A stretch of DNA of 64,000 bases from Bombella mellum (GTDB taxonomy: Bacteria > Pseudomonadota > Alphaproteobacteria > Acetobacterales > Acetobacteraceae), in contig NZ_PDLY01000001.1 in the NCBI RefSeq assembly GCF_014048465.1, positions 1 through 64,000 on the forward strand, written 5' to 3'. This document shows positions 35,444 through 45,093 of the stretch, in pieces (position 1 is the stretch's first letter; each line of letters starts with the position of its first letter). The position numbers were made by a program, and so were the translations under genes. The notes under the pieces were generated by a model, which saw only the letters and a program-made list of their open reading frames with translations, made no database searches and was not told where the DNA came from.

Positions 35444-36607
35444 ATGAAGGCAGGCGAACGGCACTGGATGCTGGCACCGGAGACCGGCGGGCCATTCCTG
35501 CTTCTCGTGATGGCGGTACTGGGTTTTGTTCTGGCCAACTCGCCGCTGCGTTTCATTCATGAATGGCTGGATGTCCCGCTGGGGCAGGTCTGCTCTGCCG
35601 CCGGGTGTTTTTCTCTGCCCAGTGCTGCTGAACTCGTGACCATCGGGCCGATGACACTTTTCTTTCTAGTCATCACGCTGGAGCTGAAGAAGGAACTCGT
35701 CACCGGTCATCTTTCCAGTGTCAGGCGGTGCCTGCTGCCCTGTCTTTCAGCCCTGGGGGGCGTGGCCGTTCCGGCTGGTCTCTATGCGCTGCTGGCGGCC
35801 CCGGACCCGGCCCTGCGGCAGGGATGGGCCATTCCGGTGGCGACGGATGCCGCTTTCACGCTTCCTGTCATGCTGGCTCTGGGGCAGCATGTTTCTGAGG
35901 GAGGGCGTGTCTGGCTGATGGCTCTGGCCATCTTTGATGATGTGCTGGGGATTCTCATACTGGCGGTCTTTTATGGCGGCACCCTGCATGTCCTTCCTCT
36001 GCTGGGGGCGGCTGCCGTGACGGGGCTGATGGCCTGCGCCGGGTGGCGGAAGGTGGAAAACCTGTGGTTTTATGGGCTGTCCGGCTGTCTGCTATGGTTC
36101 TGCCTTCTTGAAGGAGGACTGCATCCGACGCTGGCCGGGGTCGTGCTCGGCCTGTGCCTGCCGACCGTGGGGCGAGGTGACCGGTCTCCTCTGGAGCGGG
36201 CTGAACGGGGGCTTTCACCGTGGGTGACATGGCTTGTCCTGCCCCTGTTCGGTTTTGTCTCAGTGGGAATCCCGCTGCTGGATGTGCCTGCCGAGACTCT
36301 CAGCCTGAGGCTGGTATGCGCCGTGGCCGTCGGGCTTGTGTGTGGCAAGACGGTCGGCATTTTCGGCGTGACATGGTGTGCCATAAAATGCCGCCTTGCC
36401 TCCCTGCCGGCGCATACGTCATGGTCAATGCTGTTCGGGCTGTGCCTGCTCTGTGGTGTCGGGTTTACCGTCAGCCTGTTCATGGCCTCGCTGGCTTTTC
36501 CTGCCTTCATGCTTTGTGTTTCCAGCAAGACGGGCATTCTTGCCGGGTCTCTCATCGCCGCCCTGAGTGGATGGCTCTGGCTGAGATTTGTGGCGAGGAG
36601 AGTGTGA
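35444..36607 (+). CDS. nhaA: Na+/H+ antiporter NhaA
   Basis: 387 residues, the normal length, with GGAGGAAAGG before the ATG. The ion-binding pair D165-D166 lies in LAIFDDVLGILI (E. coli D163/D164), with D135 in PVATDAAFTL and the transmembrane Lys in VCGKTVGIFG. Eleven to twelve membrane helices. It exchanges Na+ or Li+ for two protons, regulating pH and sodium. The following queH start is about 115 nt away. Confidence 0.95.
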   Translation: MKAGERHWMLAPETGGPFLLLVMAVLGFVLANSPLRFIHEWLDVPLGQVCSAAGCFSLPSAAELVTIGPMTLFFLVITLELKKELVTGHLSSVRRCLLPCLSALGGVAVPAGLYALLAAPDPALRQGWAIPVATDAAFTLPVMLALGQHVSEGGRVWLMALAIFDDVLGILILAVFYGGTLHVLPLLGAAAVTGLMACAGWRKVENLWFYGLSGCLLWFCLLEGGLHPTLAGVVLGLCLPTVGRGDRSPLERAERGLSPWVTWLVLPLFGFVSVGIPLLDVPAETLSLRLVCAVAVGLVCGKTVGIFGVTWCAIKCRLASLPAHTSWSMLFGLCLLCGVGFTVSLFMASLAFPAFMLCVSSKTGILAGSLIAALSGWLWLRFVARRV

Positions 36608-36721
36608 AATCATGGTGAGACAGTTATGGCTCGACAGGGTCGTTCAGCCTCTGTATGGCGGGCGGATCATCCGGTCTCGTGACCGGAACCGTACGGATGG
36701 TCGGATGGAGGAGAGGCAGTC

Positions 36722-37513
36722 ATGGAGAATGAGGGGACGGACCCACAGGACATCAGGCGCGACCAGGTTCATGATGAATCCCGGTCTCCTGTGGATGGGG
36801 AACGGTCCGGCAGGGAGCGTGGTTACGCTGCCCGTAAGAAACGTCGCCAGTCTGTGCCCCTGACACCGTCAGGCAGGCCTTTTCTCGAGCCTCCGGGTGG
36901 ACAGAAGAAGGTTCTGCTCCATTCCTGCTGCGCACCCTGTTCCGGTGAGGTGATGGAGGCGATGACGGAATCCGGCATCGACTACACCATCTTTTTCTAC
37001 AATCCCAACATTCATCCGGAACGGGAATATCTCCTGCGAAAGGAGGAGAATGTCCGCTTTGCCGAGGCGAACGGCATTCCTTTCGTGGATGCCGACTATG
37101 ACAGGGACAACTGGTTCGAGCGGGCCAAAGGCATGGAGTGGGAGCCTGAACGGGGCATACGCTGCACGATGTGTTTTGACATGCGTTTTGAGCGGACGGC
37201 CCTGTATGCGCATGAGCATGGTTTTCCCGTCATGACGAGTTCCCTTGGCATCTCCCGTTGGAAGAACATGGCCCAGATCAATGACTGTGGTGCCCGGGCC
37301 GTGGCTCCTTACGAGGGGCTGGCCTACTGGGATTTCAACTGGCGCAAGGGGGGTGGTTCCGCCCGCATGATCGAGATCAGCAAGCGGGAGAGGTTCTACA
37401 AGCAGGAATATTGTGGCTGTGCCTATTCCCTGCGGGACACCAATAATTTCCGCCGCTCCAGGGGGCGTCCGGCCATCGTGTTGGGTGAGGAGTTCTACGG
37501 CGAGGAGGACTAG
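36722..37513 (+). CDS. queH: Epoxyqueuosine reductase QueH
   Basis: 263 residues, with GGAGGAGAGG before the ATG. Non-orthologous to QueG, it performs the last step of queuosine synthesis in tRNA. Cluster ligands are visible: C69-C70 and C73 in [14 protein letters not shown]148 and C151 in [15 protein letters not shown], with [14 protein letters not shown] and the C-terminal [14 protein letters not shown]. The first 60 or so residues are polar, charged and not conserved in short QueH proteins (about 190-200 residues). Function of that extension is unknown. Confidence 0.94.
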   Translation: MENEGTDPQDIRRDQVHDESRSPVDGERSGRERGYAARKKRRQSVPLTPSGRPFLEPPGGQKKVLLHSCCAPCSGEVMEAMTESGIDYTIFFYNPNIHPEREYLLRKEENVRFAEANGIPFVDADYDRDNWFERAKGMEWEPERGIRCTMCFDMRFERTALYAHEHGFPVMTSSLGISRWKNMAQINDCGARAVAPYEGLAYWDFNWRKGGGSARMIEISKRERFYKQEYCGCAYSLRDTNNFRRSRGRPAIVLGEEFYGEED

Positions 37514-37566
37514 ACGTTCCGGTCATCTCCGGCCCATCATGATGGAATCAGAGGCAGGAGGGTGGC

Positions 37567-38730
37567 ATGAAAATTGCGATCGTGTGTGATTCCTTCAAGG
37601 AAAGTCTGGCCCCGCTGGAGGTGGCAGAGGAGATAAGGGCCGGTTTTGCCCGTGTGTTTCCGGAGGCTGACTATCTCTGTCTGCCAATGGCCGATGGGGG
37701 AGAAGGGACGGTGGAGGCTCTCGTGCAGGGTACGGGCGGTAAGTTGATTTCCTGCACCGTCACCGGGCCTCTGGGGAAAACCGTCCAGTCCTTCTTTGGC
37801 ATCAGCGGTGATGGACGGACGGCCATCATTGAGATGGCCGCCGCCGCAGGGCTGCCACTGCTGAAGGCGGAGGAGCGGGACCCATTGCGGACGACGACTT
37901 ACGGTGTGGGGGAGCTTGTTCTTGCCGCTCTGGAGAGGGGCTGCCAGCATGTCATTCTGGGGCTGGGGGGCAGTGCCACCAACGATGGTGGGGCGGGATT
38001 TGCACAGGCTCTCGGTGTCCGTTTTCTGGATGATGAGGGGCGGGAGCTGCCTGCTGGTGGGGCCGCCCTGTCCCGGCTGGCGAAGATTGATCTCTCGGCG
38101 GTGGATGGACGCCTGTCCGGCATCACGCTGGAAGGAGCCTGCGATGTCCGCAGTCTGCTGACCGGGCCACAGGGAGCCTCTCATGTTTTCGGTCCCCAGA
38201 AGGGGGCGGATCAGGATGATGTGGTCCGTCTTGACGAGGCCCTGAAACATTATGCCCGTGTGCTGCTGGAGCAGTGCGGACGGGACGTGGCGGACGTGCC
38301 CGGTGCTGGGGCTGCCGGTGGGCTGGGAGCCGGTCTTCTGGCCTTCACGGAGGCACGGCTGCGACCCGGTGTGGATATCGTGGCCGACCAGCTGCGGCTG
38401 GCGGAACGGTTCATGGATGTTGATCTCGTCATCACTGGTGAGGGGCGGATGGACGGGCAGAGTGCGCAGGGCAAGGCCCCGATGGGTGTGGCCCGGATCG
38501 CCCGGGCACAGGGTCGGCCTGTCATCGCCATTGTCGGCTCGACGGGTGACGGAGTGGACAGGATGCACGAGGTGGGAATTGAGGCTTTTTTCGATACGGT
38601 TCCCCGGCCCGAGACGCTGTCAGTCGTGTTGGAGCAGTCCCGTGAAAACATTCGCCGGACAGCGGAAAACGTCGCCGCAACGCTGAAAATGGGCATGGTC
38701 ATGGGTCGGGAAACAGGTCGGCCTGACTGA
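37567..38730 (+). CDS. Glycerate kinase, GarK/GlxK type
   Basis: 387 residues; AGGAGG lies 5 nt before the ATG. Family blocks include MKIAIVCDSFKESLAPLEVA, PMADGGEGTVEAL, GLGGSATNDGGAGFAQALG and ITGEGRMDGQSAQGKAPMG. It phosphorylates D-glycerate to 2-phosphoglycerate. It follows queH by about 50 nt on the same strand. No glyoxylate or tartronate semialdehyde genes are nearby, so the upstream pathway is not visible. Confidence 0.95.
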   Translation: MKIAIVCDSFKESLAPLEVAEEIRAGFARVFPEADYLCLPMADGGEGTVEALVQGTGGKLISCTVTGPLGKTVQSFFGISGDGRTAIIEMAAAAGLPLLKAEERDPLRTTTYGVGELVLAALERGCQHVILGLGGSATNDGGAGFAQALGVRFLDDEGRELPAGGAALSRLAKIDLSAVDGRLSGITLEGACDVRSLLTGPQGASHVFGPQKGADQDDVVRLDEALKHYARVLLEQCGRDVADVPGAGAAGGLGAGLLAFTEARLRPGVDIVADQLRLAERFMDVDLVITGEGRMDGQSAQGKAPMGVARIARAQGRPVIAIVGSTGDGVDRMHEVGIEAFFDTVPRPETLSVVLEQSRENIRRTAENVAATLKMGMVMGRETGRPD

Positions 38731-38847
38731 TTCCGTGCCGTGGACTGATGAGGCCACCAGCCTTGAAAGACGGCATAACACTACCATATTCCTGTGTTCA
38801 CATGCTCCTGTGAGTGACCGTCCGTTATTGGGATTCAAGTAGGCTTT

Positions 38848-41334
38848 ATGAAGCGTTATTCTGTTCGTCAGATCATGATGGGTGTGGGGGCTGGCCTGGG
38901 GCTGGTGACCATGCTGGCCGCCCCGGTACAGGCTGCCGGGTCGTCTGCTCCTGCGGCGGCAGCCCCGGCTTCCAAGGCTTCCTCACCACCCGCAGCTGCC
39001 AGTGCGCCCCTGCCGACGACGCCTCTCGTCATCGGGCAGCCGGAGGGTGATTTTGGCTGGGCAGGCGTGGCGACAACCCTGCGGACACAGCTTGACCAGG
39101 ACCAGGGCGTGCTGCGTTCGGTTGGCTCTGCCCTTGGCCGGAACAAGACCCTGCCAACGGGACGGGTGCTGGACGTCTACACCCAGCAGATACGGCAGGT
39201 GCGCCAGCATGTGACGGACGGTCTGGCGCAGATCCAGTCCTATGAGGGTTCCATAAACTCCCTGCTCCAGGTGCTGGGCAACAAGGCTGAGGATGGGGAG
39301 GACAGCTCCATCACCCGCCAGCGTGCCATCGCCCGCAAGACGTCGATGAATATTGCGGCCCTTCTGGTGCGGATGCGTGTCTGTGATCTTCAGACGAAGC
39401 AGGTGGAAATCCAGCTGGATGATCTGCGCCGCAAGGTGCAGCAGGGGGCTCTGGTACGGCATGTGGCCACTCCTCTGAGTGTCGGCTTCTGGCAGCGGGC
39501 CATCGAGGATGGCTATGCGATGTTCAGGGATGCCGGTCGACCGGAGCTGAATGTCCTGATCGGCGTTCTTGGCATCGGCGGTCTCATAGGGCTGTTCAGC
39601 TGGGGGATCAGGCGGTTGACCGTGCTTGCACTTGGCTCGACACGGGCACAGGCAAGCTGGGGCAGTGTGATCCGTACGCAGCGGTCCCTAGGGAGCGTGC
39701 TTGCCGGTGTGCTGTGCGGCCTGCTGGCCGAAGTGCTCTGGCAGGGATGGCAGGCCGTGGCCTTCAATGGTGAGGGCGTGCCCATCATGCAGGGGACGTA
39801 TCTGACACAGGCCCTGCCCGTATGTGCCTTTATCGTGGGAGCGGGTGTGTCCCTCAGGCGTTGGCTGCTGGGGAAGAACTGCCTGTCATGCAGCCTGCTG
39901 CTGGGAGGGGGCATCCTGTTCTATGGTGCCTTGCGCACGGCCGAGGTGGGCCGGGCCATCGGGCCGGGCATGGATGCCGTTCTGGAGGCAGGCTTTGCCC
40001 TTTCTTCCGCCGTGCTTCTGTATCTGACCTGCCGTTTCAGCAAGCATCAGCAGAAGAACGGAGGGAGCGGCAGTGATTTTGGAGGAAACTCCGGTACGGG
40101 GCAGGATATCGGTGCCCTGCTCGTCCAGCACGTTCCCCTTCCCGGCATTTCGGCCCTGCTTCTGGGCGTGACGGGTGCAGCCGTGCTGAGCGGCTACATT
40201 TCCTTCGCCTTCCTGCTGAATGACTGGGTGCTGACGCTTCTCTATTCCTTTGGTGTGGTCATGCTGCTCATGCAGGCATGGCGTGATTTTGCCCAGTTCG
40301 TCTTCTCAGCGCAGAGCCAGCTGGGGCGGCTGTGGACCGAGCTTGAGCTGAGTGCCCGCCGCCTTGCACAGATGGAGGTCATCAGCACGGCTCTGGTCGG
40401 GCTGGGGCTCATCATGGTGTTCATTGCGCTGCTTCAGGGGCGGAATGGCGTTTCTTTCATAGGGGCCTGGCGACAGCTCCAGCATATCTTTGGTGGGGGG
40501 ATGCTGTTTGGCGTGCCAATTTCACCCCGTTCCGTGTTTGATTCGGCTCTTCTGCTTGTTGGCGTCTATTACCTCATCCGCTTTCTCCAGCAGTGGCTCC
40601 AGACACGTCTCTTCCCGGTCACTTCGCTGGACAATGGGGCGCAGACATCCATCATCAGCATCCTGACCTATACGTTGTGGATTGCCGCAGGGCTGAAGCT
40701 GCTCTCCATGATGGGCATTTCCGTCCAGAACCTGACATGGGTGGTCAGTGCCCTGTCCGTTGGTGTCGGTTTCGGTCTTCAGTCGATCGTGAAGGACTTC
40801 ATCTCCGGTCTCATCCTTCTGGCCGAGCGTCCGGCTCAGGCAGGGGACAAGATCACCATCAGCGGCAATACGGGTGTGATCCAGCGCGTGAACGTGCGGG
40901 CGACGGATATCCGCCTGCCGAACGGCACGACGCTCATCGTGCCCAATTCCCAGTTCATCACGGCCAACGTGCAGAATTATAGTGCCGGTCATAATCCGCT
41001 GAAGATGAACCTCGTCTTTGCCGTGCCGACCAATGTCAATCTGGACAAGGTGCAGGCCCTGTTCATGCTTGTCGTGTCGGAGCAGCCGGATGTTCTGAGA
41101 GACCCTGCTCCACAGAGCTGGCTGGGTGACAGGATTGGTGACACGGTGGATGCGACACTGGCGATCTATACGGCCCGTGGCACCAACAGTGATGCCGTGC
41201 GTACGGCGGTGGTCAGTGCCCTGCTGGAGCGGTTCAGCAAGGAGGGGATCAGCCTGTTCGTGACACAGGTTACGGCAACCGTTGCCTCCGACGCTTCGGT
41301 TTCTGATGCCCCGGCGGATGAGGCCCTGTCCTGA
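38848..41334 (+). CDS. MscS-like mechanosensitive channel with large periplasmic domain
   Basis: 828 residues. Signal-like N-terminus followed by a Ser/Ala/Pro-rich stretch and an extended periplasmic helical region (to about 200). Several membrane helices lead to the MscS core: TWVVSALSVGVGFGLQSIVKDFISGLILLAERPAQAGD (pore helix TM3 and beta domain), then VRATDIRLPNGTTLIVPNSQFI. The layout resembles the large YbiO/MscK/DUF3772 group. It should open on hypo-osmotic shock. Its size suggests extra gating or periplasmic contacts that cannot be specified. Confidence 0.9.
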   Translation: MKRYSVRQIMMGVGAGLGLVTMLAAPVQAAGSSAPAAAAPASKASSPPAAASAPLPTTPLVIGQPEGDFGWAGVATTLRTQLDQDQGVLRSVGSALGRNKTLPTGRVLDVYTQQIRQVRQHVTDGLAQIQSYEGSINSLLQVLGNKAEDGEDSSITRQRAIARKTSMNIAALLVRMRVCDLQTKQVEIQLDDLRRKVQQGALVRHVATPLSVGFWQRAIEDGYAMFRDAGRPELNVLIGVLGIGGLIGLFSWGIRRLTVLALGSTRAQASWGSVIRTQRSLGSVLAGVLCGLLAEVLWQGWQAVAFNGEGVPIMQGTYLTQALPVCAFIVGAGVSLRRWLLGKNCLSCSLLLGGGILFYGALRTAEVGRAIGPGMDAVLEAGFALSSAVLLYLTCRFSKHQQKNGGSGSDFGGNSGTGQDIGALLVQHVPLPGISALLLGVTGAAVLSGYISFAFLLNDWVLTLLYSFGVVMLLMQAWRDFAQFVFSAQSQLGRLWTELELSARRLAQMEVISTALVGLGLIMVFIALLQGRNGVSFIGAWRQLQHIFGGGMLFGVPISPRSVFDSALLLVGVYYLIRFLQQWLQTRLFPVTSLDNGAQTSIISILTYTLWIAAGLKLLSMMGISVQNLTWVVSALSVGVGFGLQSIVKDFISGLILLAERPAQAGDKITISGNTGVIQRVNVRATDIRLPNGTTLIVPNSQFITANVQNYSAGHNPLKMNLVFAVPTNVNLDKVQALFMLVVSEQPDVLRDPAPQSWLGDRIGDTVDATLAIYTARGTNSDAVRTAVVSALLERFSKEGISLFVTQVTATVASDASVSDAPADEALS

Positions 41335-41362
41335 CAGGGTCTTTCCTTGGGATCAGGACATG

Positions 41363-41399
41363 AAAAAAGCCGGGGCGGTGTTCCGCCCCGGCTTCTTCT
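41363..41399. terminator. Bidirectional terminator between convergent genes
   Basis: GCCGGGGCGG (41369-41378) pairs with CCGCCCCGGC (41383-41392) around TGTT. AAAAAA on the left gives a strong U-run for the minus-strand gene; TTCTTCT on the right serves the plus-strand channel gene. Confidence 0.88.
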
Positions 41400-41433
41400 G
41401 TCTGCAGCCTCTTGTGAGGCCTTTGGTTCGGTC

Positions 41434-41598
41434 TTACTTGCCGTCGACGGAACGGGCGATCTCGGCGACGAGCTTGAGGAGATAGGCACGGTCGATTTTG
41501 GTGTTGGGGCCTTCAATGCGGACCACATCCTGCACCAGAGCGAAGATCAGATCTTCGCGGGACATGTTGCGGGCCAGATTGACTTCTTTCTGAGACAT
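41434..41598 (-). CDS. Small cytoplasmic protein of unknown function
   Basis: 54 residues from ATG 41598; AAAGGA lies about 9 nt upstream, and a strong terminator stands after the stop. The sequence MSQKEVNLARNMSREDLIFALV is charged and helical, with no signal or membrane segment. A longer frame (98 residues) back to 41730 lacks a better start. I do not recognise the family; the ribosome-binding site and dedicated terminator argue that it is real. Confidence 0.6.
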   Translation of the reverse strand: MSQKEVNLARNMSREDLIFALVQDVVRIEGPNTKIDRAYLLKLVAEIARSVDGK

Positions 41599-41919
41599 GT
41601 GGGTAAATCCTTTCAAAAGATGGAACGGCAACGCCGAACGGGCAGACACCTGTGGGAGGCCACCTTGGAAACCTTTTAGCAGTCTTTGTAGGGGAAGGTC
41701 ACGGGGGGCGAATGAAAAGATCGTGACCATATTGGGGTATCTGGCTTTTCAGATGGTTTTCGGTTTTACTTCATCCAACCTTTGTGAAAGGTTCCTTGGA
41801 CTTCAGAGAGTTCCCGGATTCTGGCTGGCGGGCGAGACGTCGCCCGGCTCCATGAAACCAGTGTCCTGTATGACATGGGACAGGGGAGCCTTGCGGATAT
41901 ATCTCGTTCAGGACAGATT

Positions 41920-43041
41920 ATGATAGCGCGTTTGAAGAGCTTCTTCCTCTCGGCCGAGGCGACGACCAGGGTGGCGATCAGCCCGGTCCGCCCGGTATTG
42001 ACGGCCCTGGTGGCCACGCTGCTGCTTCTGGCGGCAGCGTGGATCATCCATCCTTTCCTGCCGCCCATCATCTGGGGGGCGACCATTTCCATCACGCTCT
42101 GGCCACTGGTCCTGCGCCTTCAGAAAGTGTGTTTTGGCAGCCGGTCCGCAGCGGTGTTCTTCACCGTTCTGGCGGCAATGGTCATTTTCTTTCTGCCTGC
42201 CATACTGGTGATCGTCATTTTTGCCCAGCATGTCGATGACGTGTCCCATTTCATCTCCATCCTTCCGTCGCTGCAGCTGCCTGCGGCTCCGGCCTGGGTG
42301 GGCCATCTTCCCTATGTGGGGGGCGACATCGTTCCATTCTGGGATCATCTGAGGGAAAATAGCCTGCCAACCCTGATGCGGCGGGTCACCCCCTCTCCGG
42401 AGAAGATCTTCCATGCTCTCCTGTTCTCGGCGGGCAGTCTTGGCTCCCTGCTGCTGGAATTTGGCCTGACGCTGATTGCGATGGTGCTGATCCTGAGCCG
42501 GGCGGAAGGGATCATTTCCCTTCTGGAAACGGTCAGCAGCCGCCTGGGGGGCAGGACAGGTCGATCCCTGCTGAAGCAGGCTGAAATTACGACCCGGGGT
42601 GTTGCGCTCGGTGTCACGCTGACAGCCATCGTTGAATCCCTGTTCGGGTGGGTCGGGCTGATGGCGGCGGGCATGCCGATGGGCAGTGTCATTGCCGCCG
42701 TCATGTTCATTTCCTGCGTGCTGCAGTTCGGAGGGGCCTGGGTGCTGCTGCTCAGCACTGTCTGGCTGTACTTCATGTCGTCTCCGCTGCACGCCATCAT
42801 CATGCTGCTGTTTGCGCTGGTGGCCGTCGCCGGGGACAATTTTCTCCAGCCGCTCATCATCCGGCGTTATGTGCGGATTTCCGTCGTCATCATCATGCTT
42901 GGGGCGTTCGGAGGTCTGGCCACGCTCGGTTTTGCCGGTGTCTTCATCGGACCGACCCTGCTGTATCTGACTGAGAAGATGATCCGTGACTGGGCCGGTC
43001 TTCCTTCAGAAGAAGACGGAGAGGCTGCGTCCGGAGAGTGA
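41920..43041 (+). CDS. AI-2E/PerM-family membrane transporter
   Basis: 373 residues from ATG 41920 (AGGA 7 nt upstream; in-frame ATG at 41875 is weaker). About seven or eight membrane helices; the internal LKQAEITTRGVALGVTLTAIVESLFGWVG block and the C-terminal GDNFLQPLIIRRYVRISVVIIMLGAFGGLATLGFAGVF, here split by the family's glycine-rich loop, are diagnostic. Members export autoinducer-2 or act as Na+/H+ antiporters, so the substrate is open. Confidence 0.87.
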   Translation: MIARLKSFFLSAEATTRVAISPVRPVLTALVATLLLLAAAWIIHPFLPPIIWGATISITLWPLVLRLQKVCFGSRSAAVFFTVLAAMVIFFLPAILVIVIFAQHVDDVSHFISILPSLQLPAAPAWVGHLPYVGGDIVPFWDHLRENSLPTLMRRVTPSPEKIFHALLFSAGSLGSLLLEFGLTLIAMVLILSRAEGIISLLETVSSRLGGRTGRSLLKQAEITTRGVALGVTLTAIVESLFGWVGLMAAGMPMGSVIAAVMFISCVLQFGGAWVLLLSTVWLYFMSSPLHAIIMLLFALVAVAGDNFLQPLIIRRYVRISVVIIMLGAFGGLATLGFAGVFIGPTLLYLTEKMIRDWAGLPSEEDGEAASGE

Positions 43042-43092
43042 CGGCAGGTCTGCCGGTCCCAGCGGAAGGAAAGACCTCCGCTGGAACCGGTG

Positions 43093-45093
43093 TCATCTTC
43101 TGGACCGGATCACATGAAAGGCTCCGTACCAGAGGCACAGGCTGGCGATGGCAAAGGCCATGGTCAGCTCCTCCAGGGCGGAGGTCCGTGTCATCATGTG
43201 GTGCAATGTCACGATTACGACGGCAGTGGAGAGACAGGCTGCCGAGAGAGCCAGAATCATGCCACGGCAGACACGTCGGGGAAACAGGCAGTAGCTGGCC
43301 AGACTGAGGGCCACGAGGGCATAGAAGGTCAGGCTGGCCTCCTGCCGTGCCTGTTCCGGATCGTGAGGGACAGCATCGGTCAGACTGGTGACAGGGTGCA
43401 GATGGCTCATGAGAGGACTCAGGACCATGAGGCCGCAGAGACCCAGCAGGCAGCCGGACAGGCTTCCTTCACTCAGGCGGGCAGTCCACAGGGTGGCTGA
43501 TGTCTCCACGGGAGCAGGCTGTCCCGGTATCCGGCGGCGGTGAGAATTGAGCCAGAGCTGGTTGGCGGTGTGGAAGAAGCCCACGCCGCACAGACCCAGT
43601 ATCACATAGAGCCATCGGACAAACTCTCCCCCAAAGCTGCCAAAATGCAGGGCAAGGCACCATGTCAGGATGCGCCGGGCAAGGGGCTGTCTTCCCGGCA
43701 GATTCTGGCTGTCGAGTATGGTGCCTGTATGCGGGTCCAGCAGGATGGAACCACGGTCCCGCCCGATGAGGGGATTGCGAGGATCCGTGCCTTCGAGCAG
43801 CAGGTAAGGCTGTCCTGATGGTGGAAGGCCATGGAATCCACTGGCATCGTAGAGAGGAGCGTGAAGGGACTGACGAGTTGCCAGATTGTCCCTCATATGT
43901 AGAGCGGGTACGTAATCCAGTGTGAGGGGGCGAAAGTCTGGAGCGAAGGCCTGCATCTGTGTCAGGATGACGGCAGGTGGAAGGGGAGATGCTGGTCCTG
44001 TAGTAGTAGGAGGACTGTTCCCGGCACCAGATTCCGGGAAAGCGGCACCACGAGATGCTGGTCCTGTAGTAGTAGGAGGACTGTTCCCGGCACCAGATTC
44101 CGGGAAAGCGGCACCACGAGATGCTGGTCCTGTAGTAGTAGGAGGACTGTTCCTGAGGCCGGGGCCGGTTGGCAGGAGTGGAGCTAGGGCAAAGAGGGCG
44201 ACCGTGAGGGCGATGACAAGCTGAAAGGGCAGGGAGTAGAGGCCCAGCAGGCTGTGCAGGTCAAGCCAGAAGCGACGGGCATGACCTTCCAGCCGTACGG
44301 TCATGAGGGTCCGCCATATGCCCGGAAGCAGCAGGATGATGCCGGAAAGCAGGGCCAGACCATAAAAGAAACAGATGAGGCCGACCAGCGGCATCGCCCA
44401 GCTTTCTGGCAGGGGCAGCCCCATGCGACGGTGCAGCCCCCCGATGACAGCAGGCACGGGTGATGGAACGAGCTGGTATAGCTGGACCGTGCCCGCCTGG
44501 GGCTGGGTGACCAGAATCTGGGCTGCGGGTCGCCCGAGAGGGAGTTCCGGAGCTGCGGGCAAGCTGAGGCGGGCCGAGACAGGAGATGTGAGGGTCAGCC
44601 TGTACTGATGGTCCGTGGCCCTGTAATGGCCATGCTCCATGTCGGACAGATGGTTCAGGACGGATGGAATGTCCGTCAGAGGAATGGTTTCGGAGGCTGG
44701 CAGGCGGGGCTGGCTCCATTCCTGGAGGGGCGTGGCAAAGAGTGTCACGGTTCCTGCCAGAAAGCCCATGGCGAGCAGGCTGCCGGTCGTGATGCCGATA
44801 TAGCCATGAAGGGATCGGTAGCGGATGGCGAGATGCTGGATTCTTGGCCAGCTGCCAAGCCCCATGCAGAGGGTCAGGACAATCATTCCTGCCAGACAGC
44901 CGATCATGGCCAGCAGGGAAAAGCCTGTGGCCCCGTAGGGGCGGAGAAAGGCGAGGTGCCGGTCGGCCCAGCAGGCAGCAAGCAGGCAGAGAACTGCCAT
45001 GATGCTGCCAGTGGACAGGCGCAGCCAGAAGATGAGGGGCGAATGGGGGCGGGGAGGAAGGGGACGTTCTCCCCGACCGGCCAGAGGTTTCAT
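43093..45093 (-). CDS. PepSY-domain membrane protein with tandem repeat
   Basis: 666 residues from ATG 45093, which overlaps the stop of the upstream gene (TGATG). Several membrane segments and large periplasmic loops; LDLHSLLGLYSLPFQLVIAL and LHFGSFGGEFVRWLYVILGLCG are typical of the PepSY-associated iron-regulated membrane proteins. These often accompany TonB-dependent siderophore receptors, and act in iron uptake or ferric-siderophore reduction. None is adjacent here. A loop holds 2.5 tandem copies of the 22-residue unit NSPPTTTGPASRGAAFPESG-AG. Repeat number could vary between strains. Confidence 0.83.
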   Translation of the reverse strand: MKPLAGRGERPLPPRPHSPLIFWLRLSTGSIMAVLCLLAACWADRHLAFLRPYGATGFSLLAMIGCLAGMIVLTLCMGLGSWPRIQHLAIRYRSLHGYIGITTGSLLAMGFLAGTVTLFATPLQEWSQPRLPASETIPLTDIPSVLNHLSDMEHGHYRATDHQYRLTLTSPVSARLSLPAAPELPLGRPAAQILVTQPQAGTVQLYQLVPSPVPAVIGGLHRRMGLPLPESWAMPLVGLICFFYGLALLSGIILLLPGIWRTLMTVRLEGHARRFWLDLHSLLGLYSLPFQLVIALTVALFALAPLLPTGPGLRNSPPTTTGPASRGAAFPESGAGNSPPTTTGPASRGAAFPESGAGNSPPTTTGPASPLPPAVILTQMQAFAPDFRPLTLDYVPALHMRDNLATRQSLHAPLYDASGFHGLPPSGQPYLLLEGTDPRNPLIGRDRGSILLDPHTGTILDSQNLPGRQPLARRILTWCLALHFGSFGGEFVRWLYVILGLCGVGFFHTANQLWLNSHRRRIPGQPAPVETSATLWTARLSEGSLSGCLLGLCGLMVLSPLMSHLHPVTSLTDAVPHDPEQARQEASLTFYALVALSLASYCLFPRRVCRGMILALSAACLSTAVVIVTLHHMMTRTSALEELTMAFAIASLCLWYGAFHVIRSRR
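43988..44153. repeat. 66-bp tandem repeat in PepSY gene
   Basis: Units start at 43988, 44054 and 44120. The first two are identical and the third is truncated after about 34 bases. Each unit is 66 bp, 22 codons, so copy-number change keeps the frame. The coded unit is rich in Pro, Thr, Gly and Ala and probably unstructured. Confidence 0.92.
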
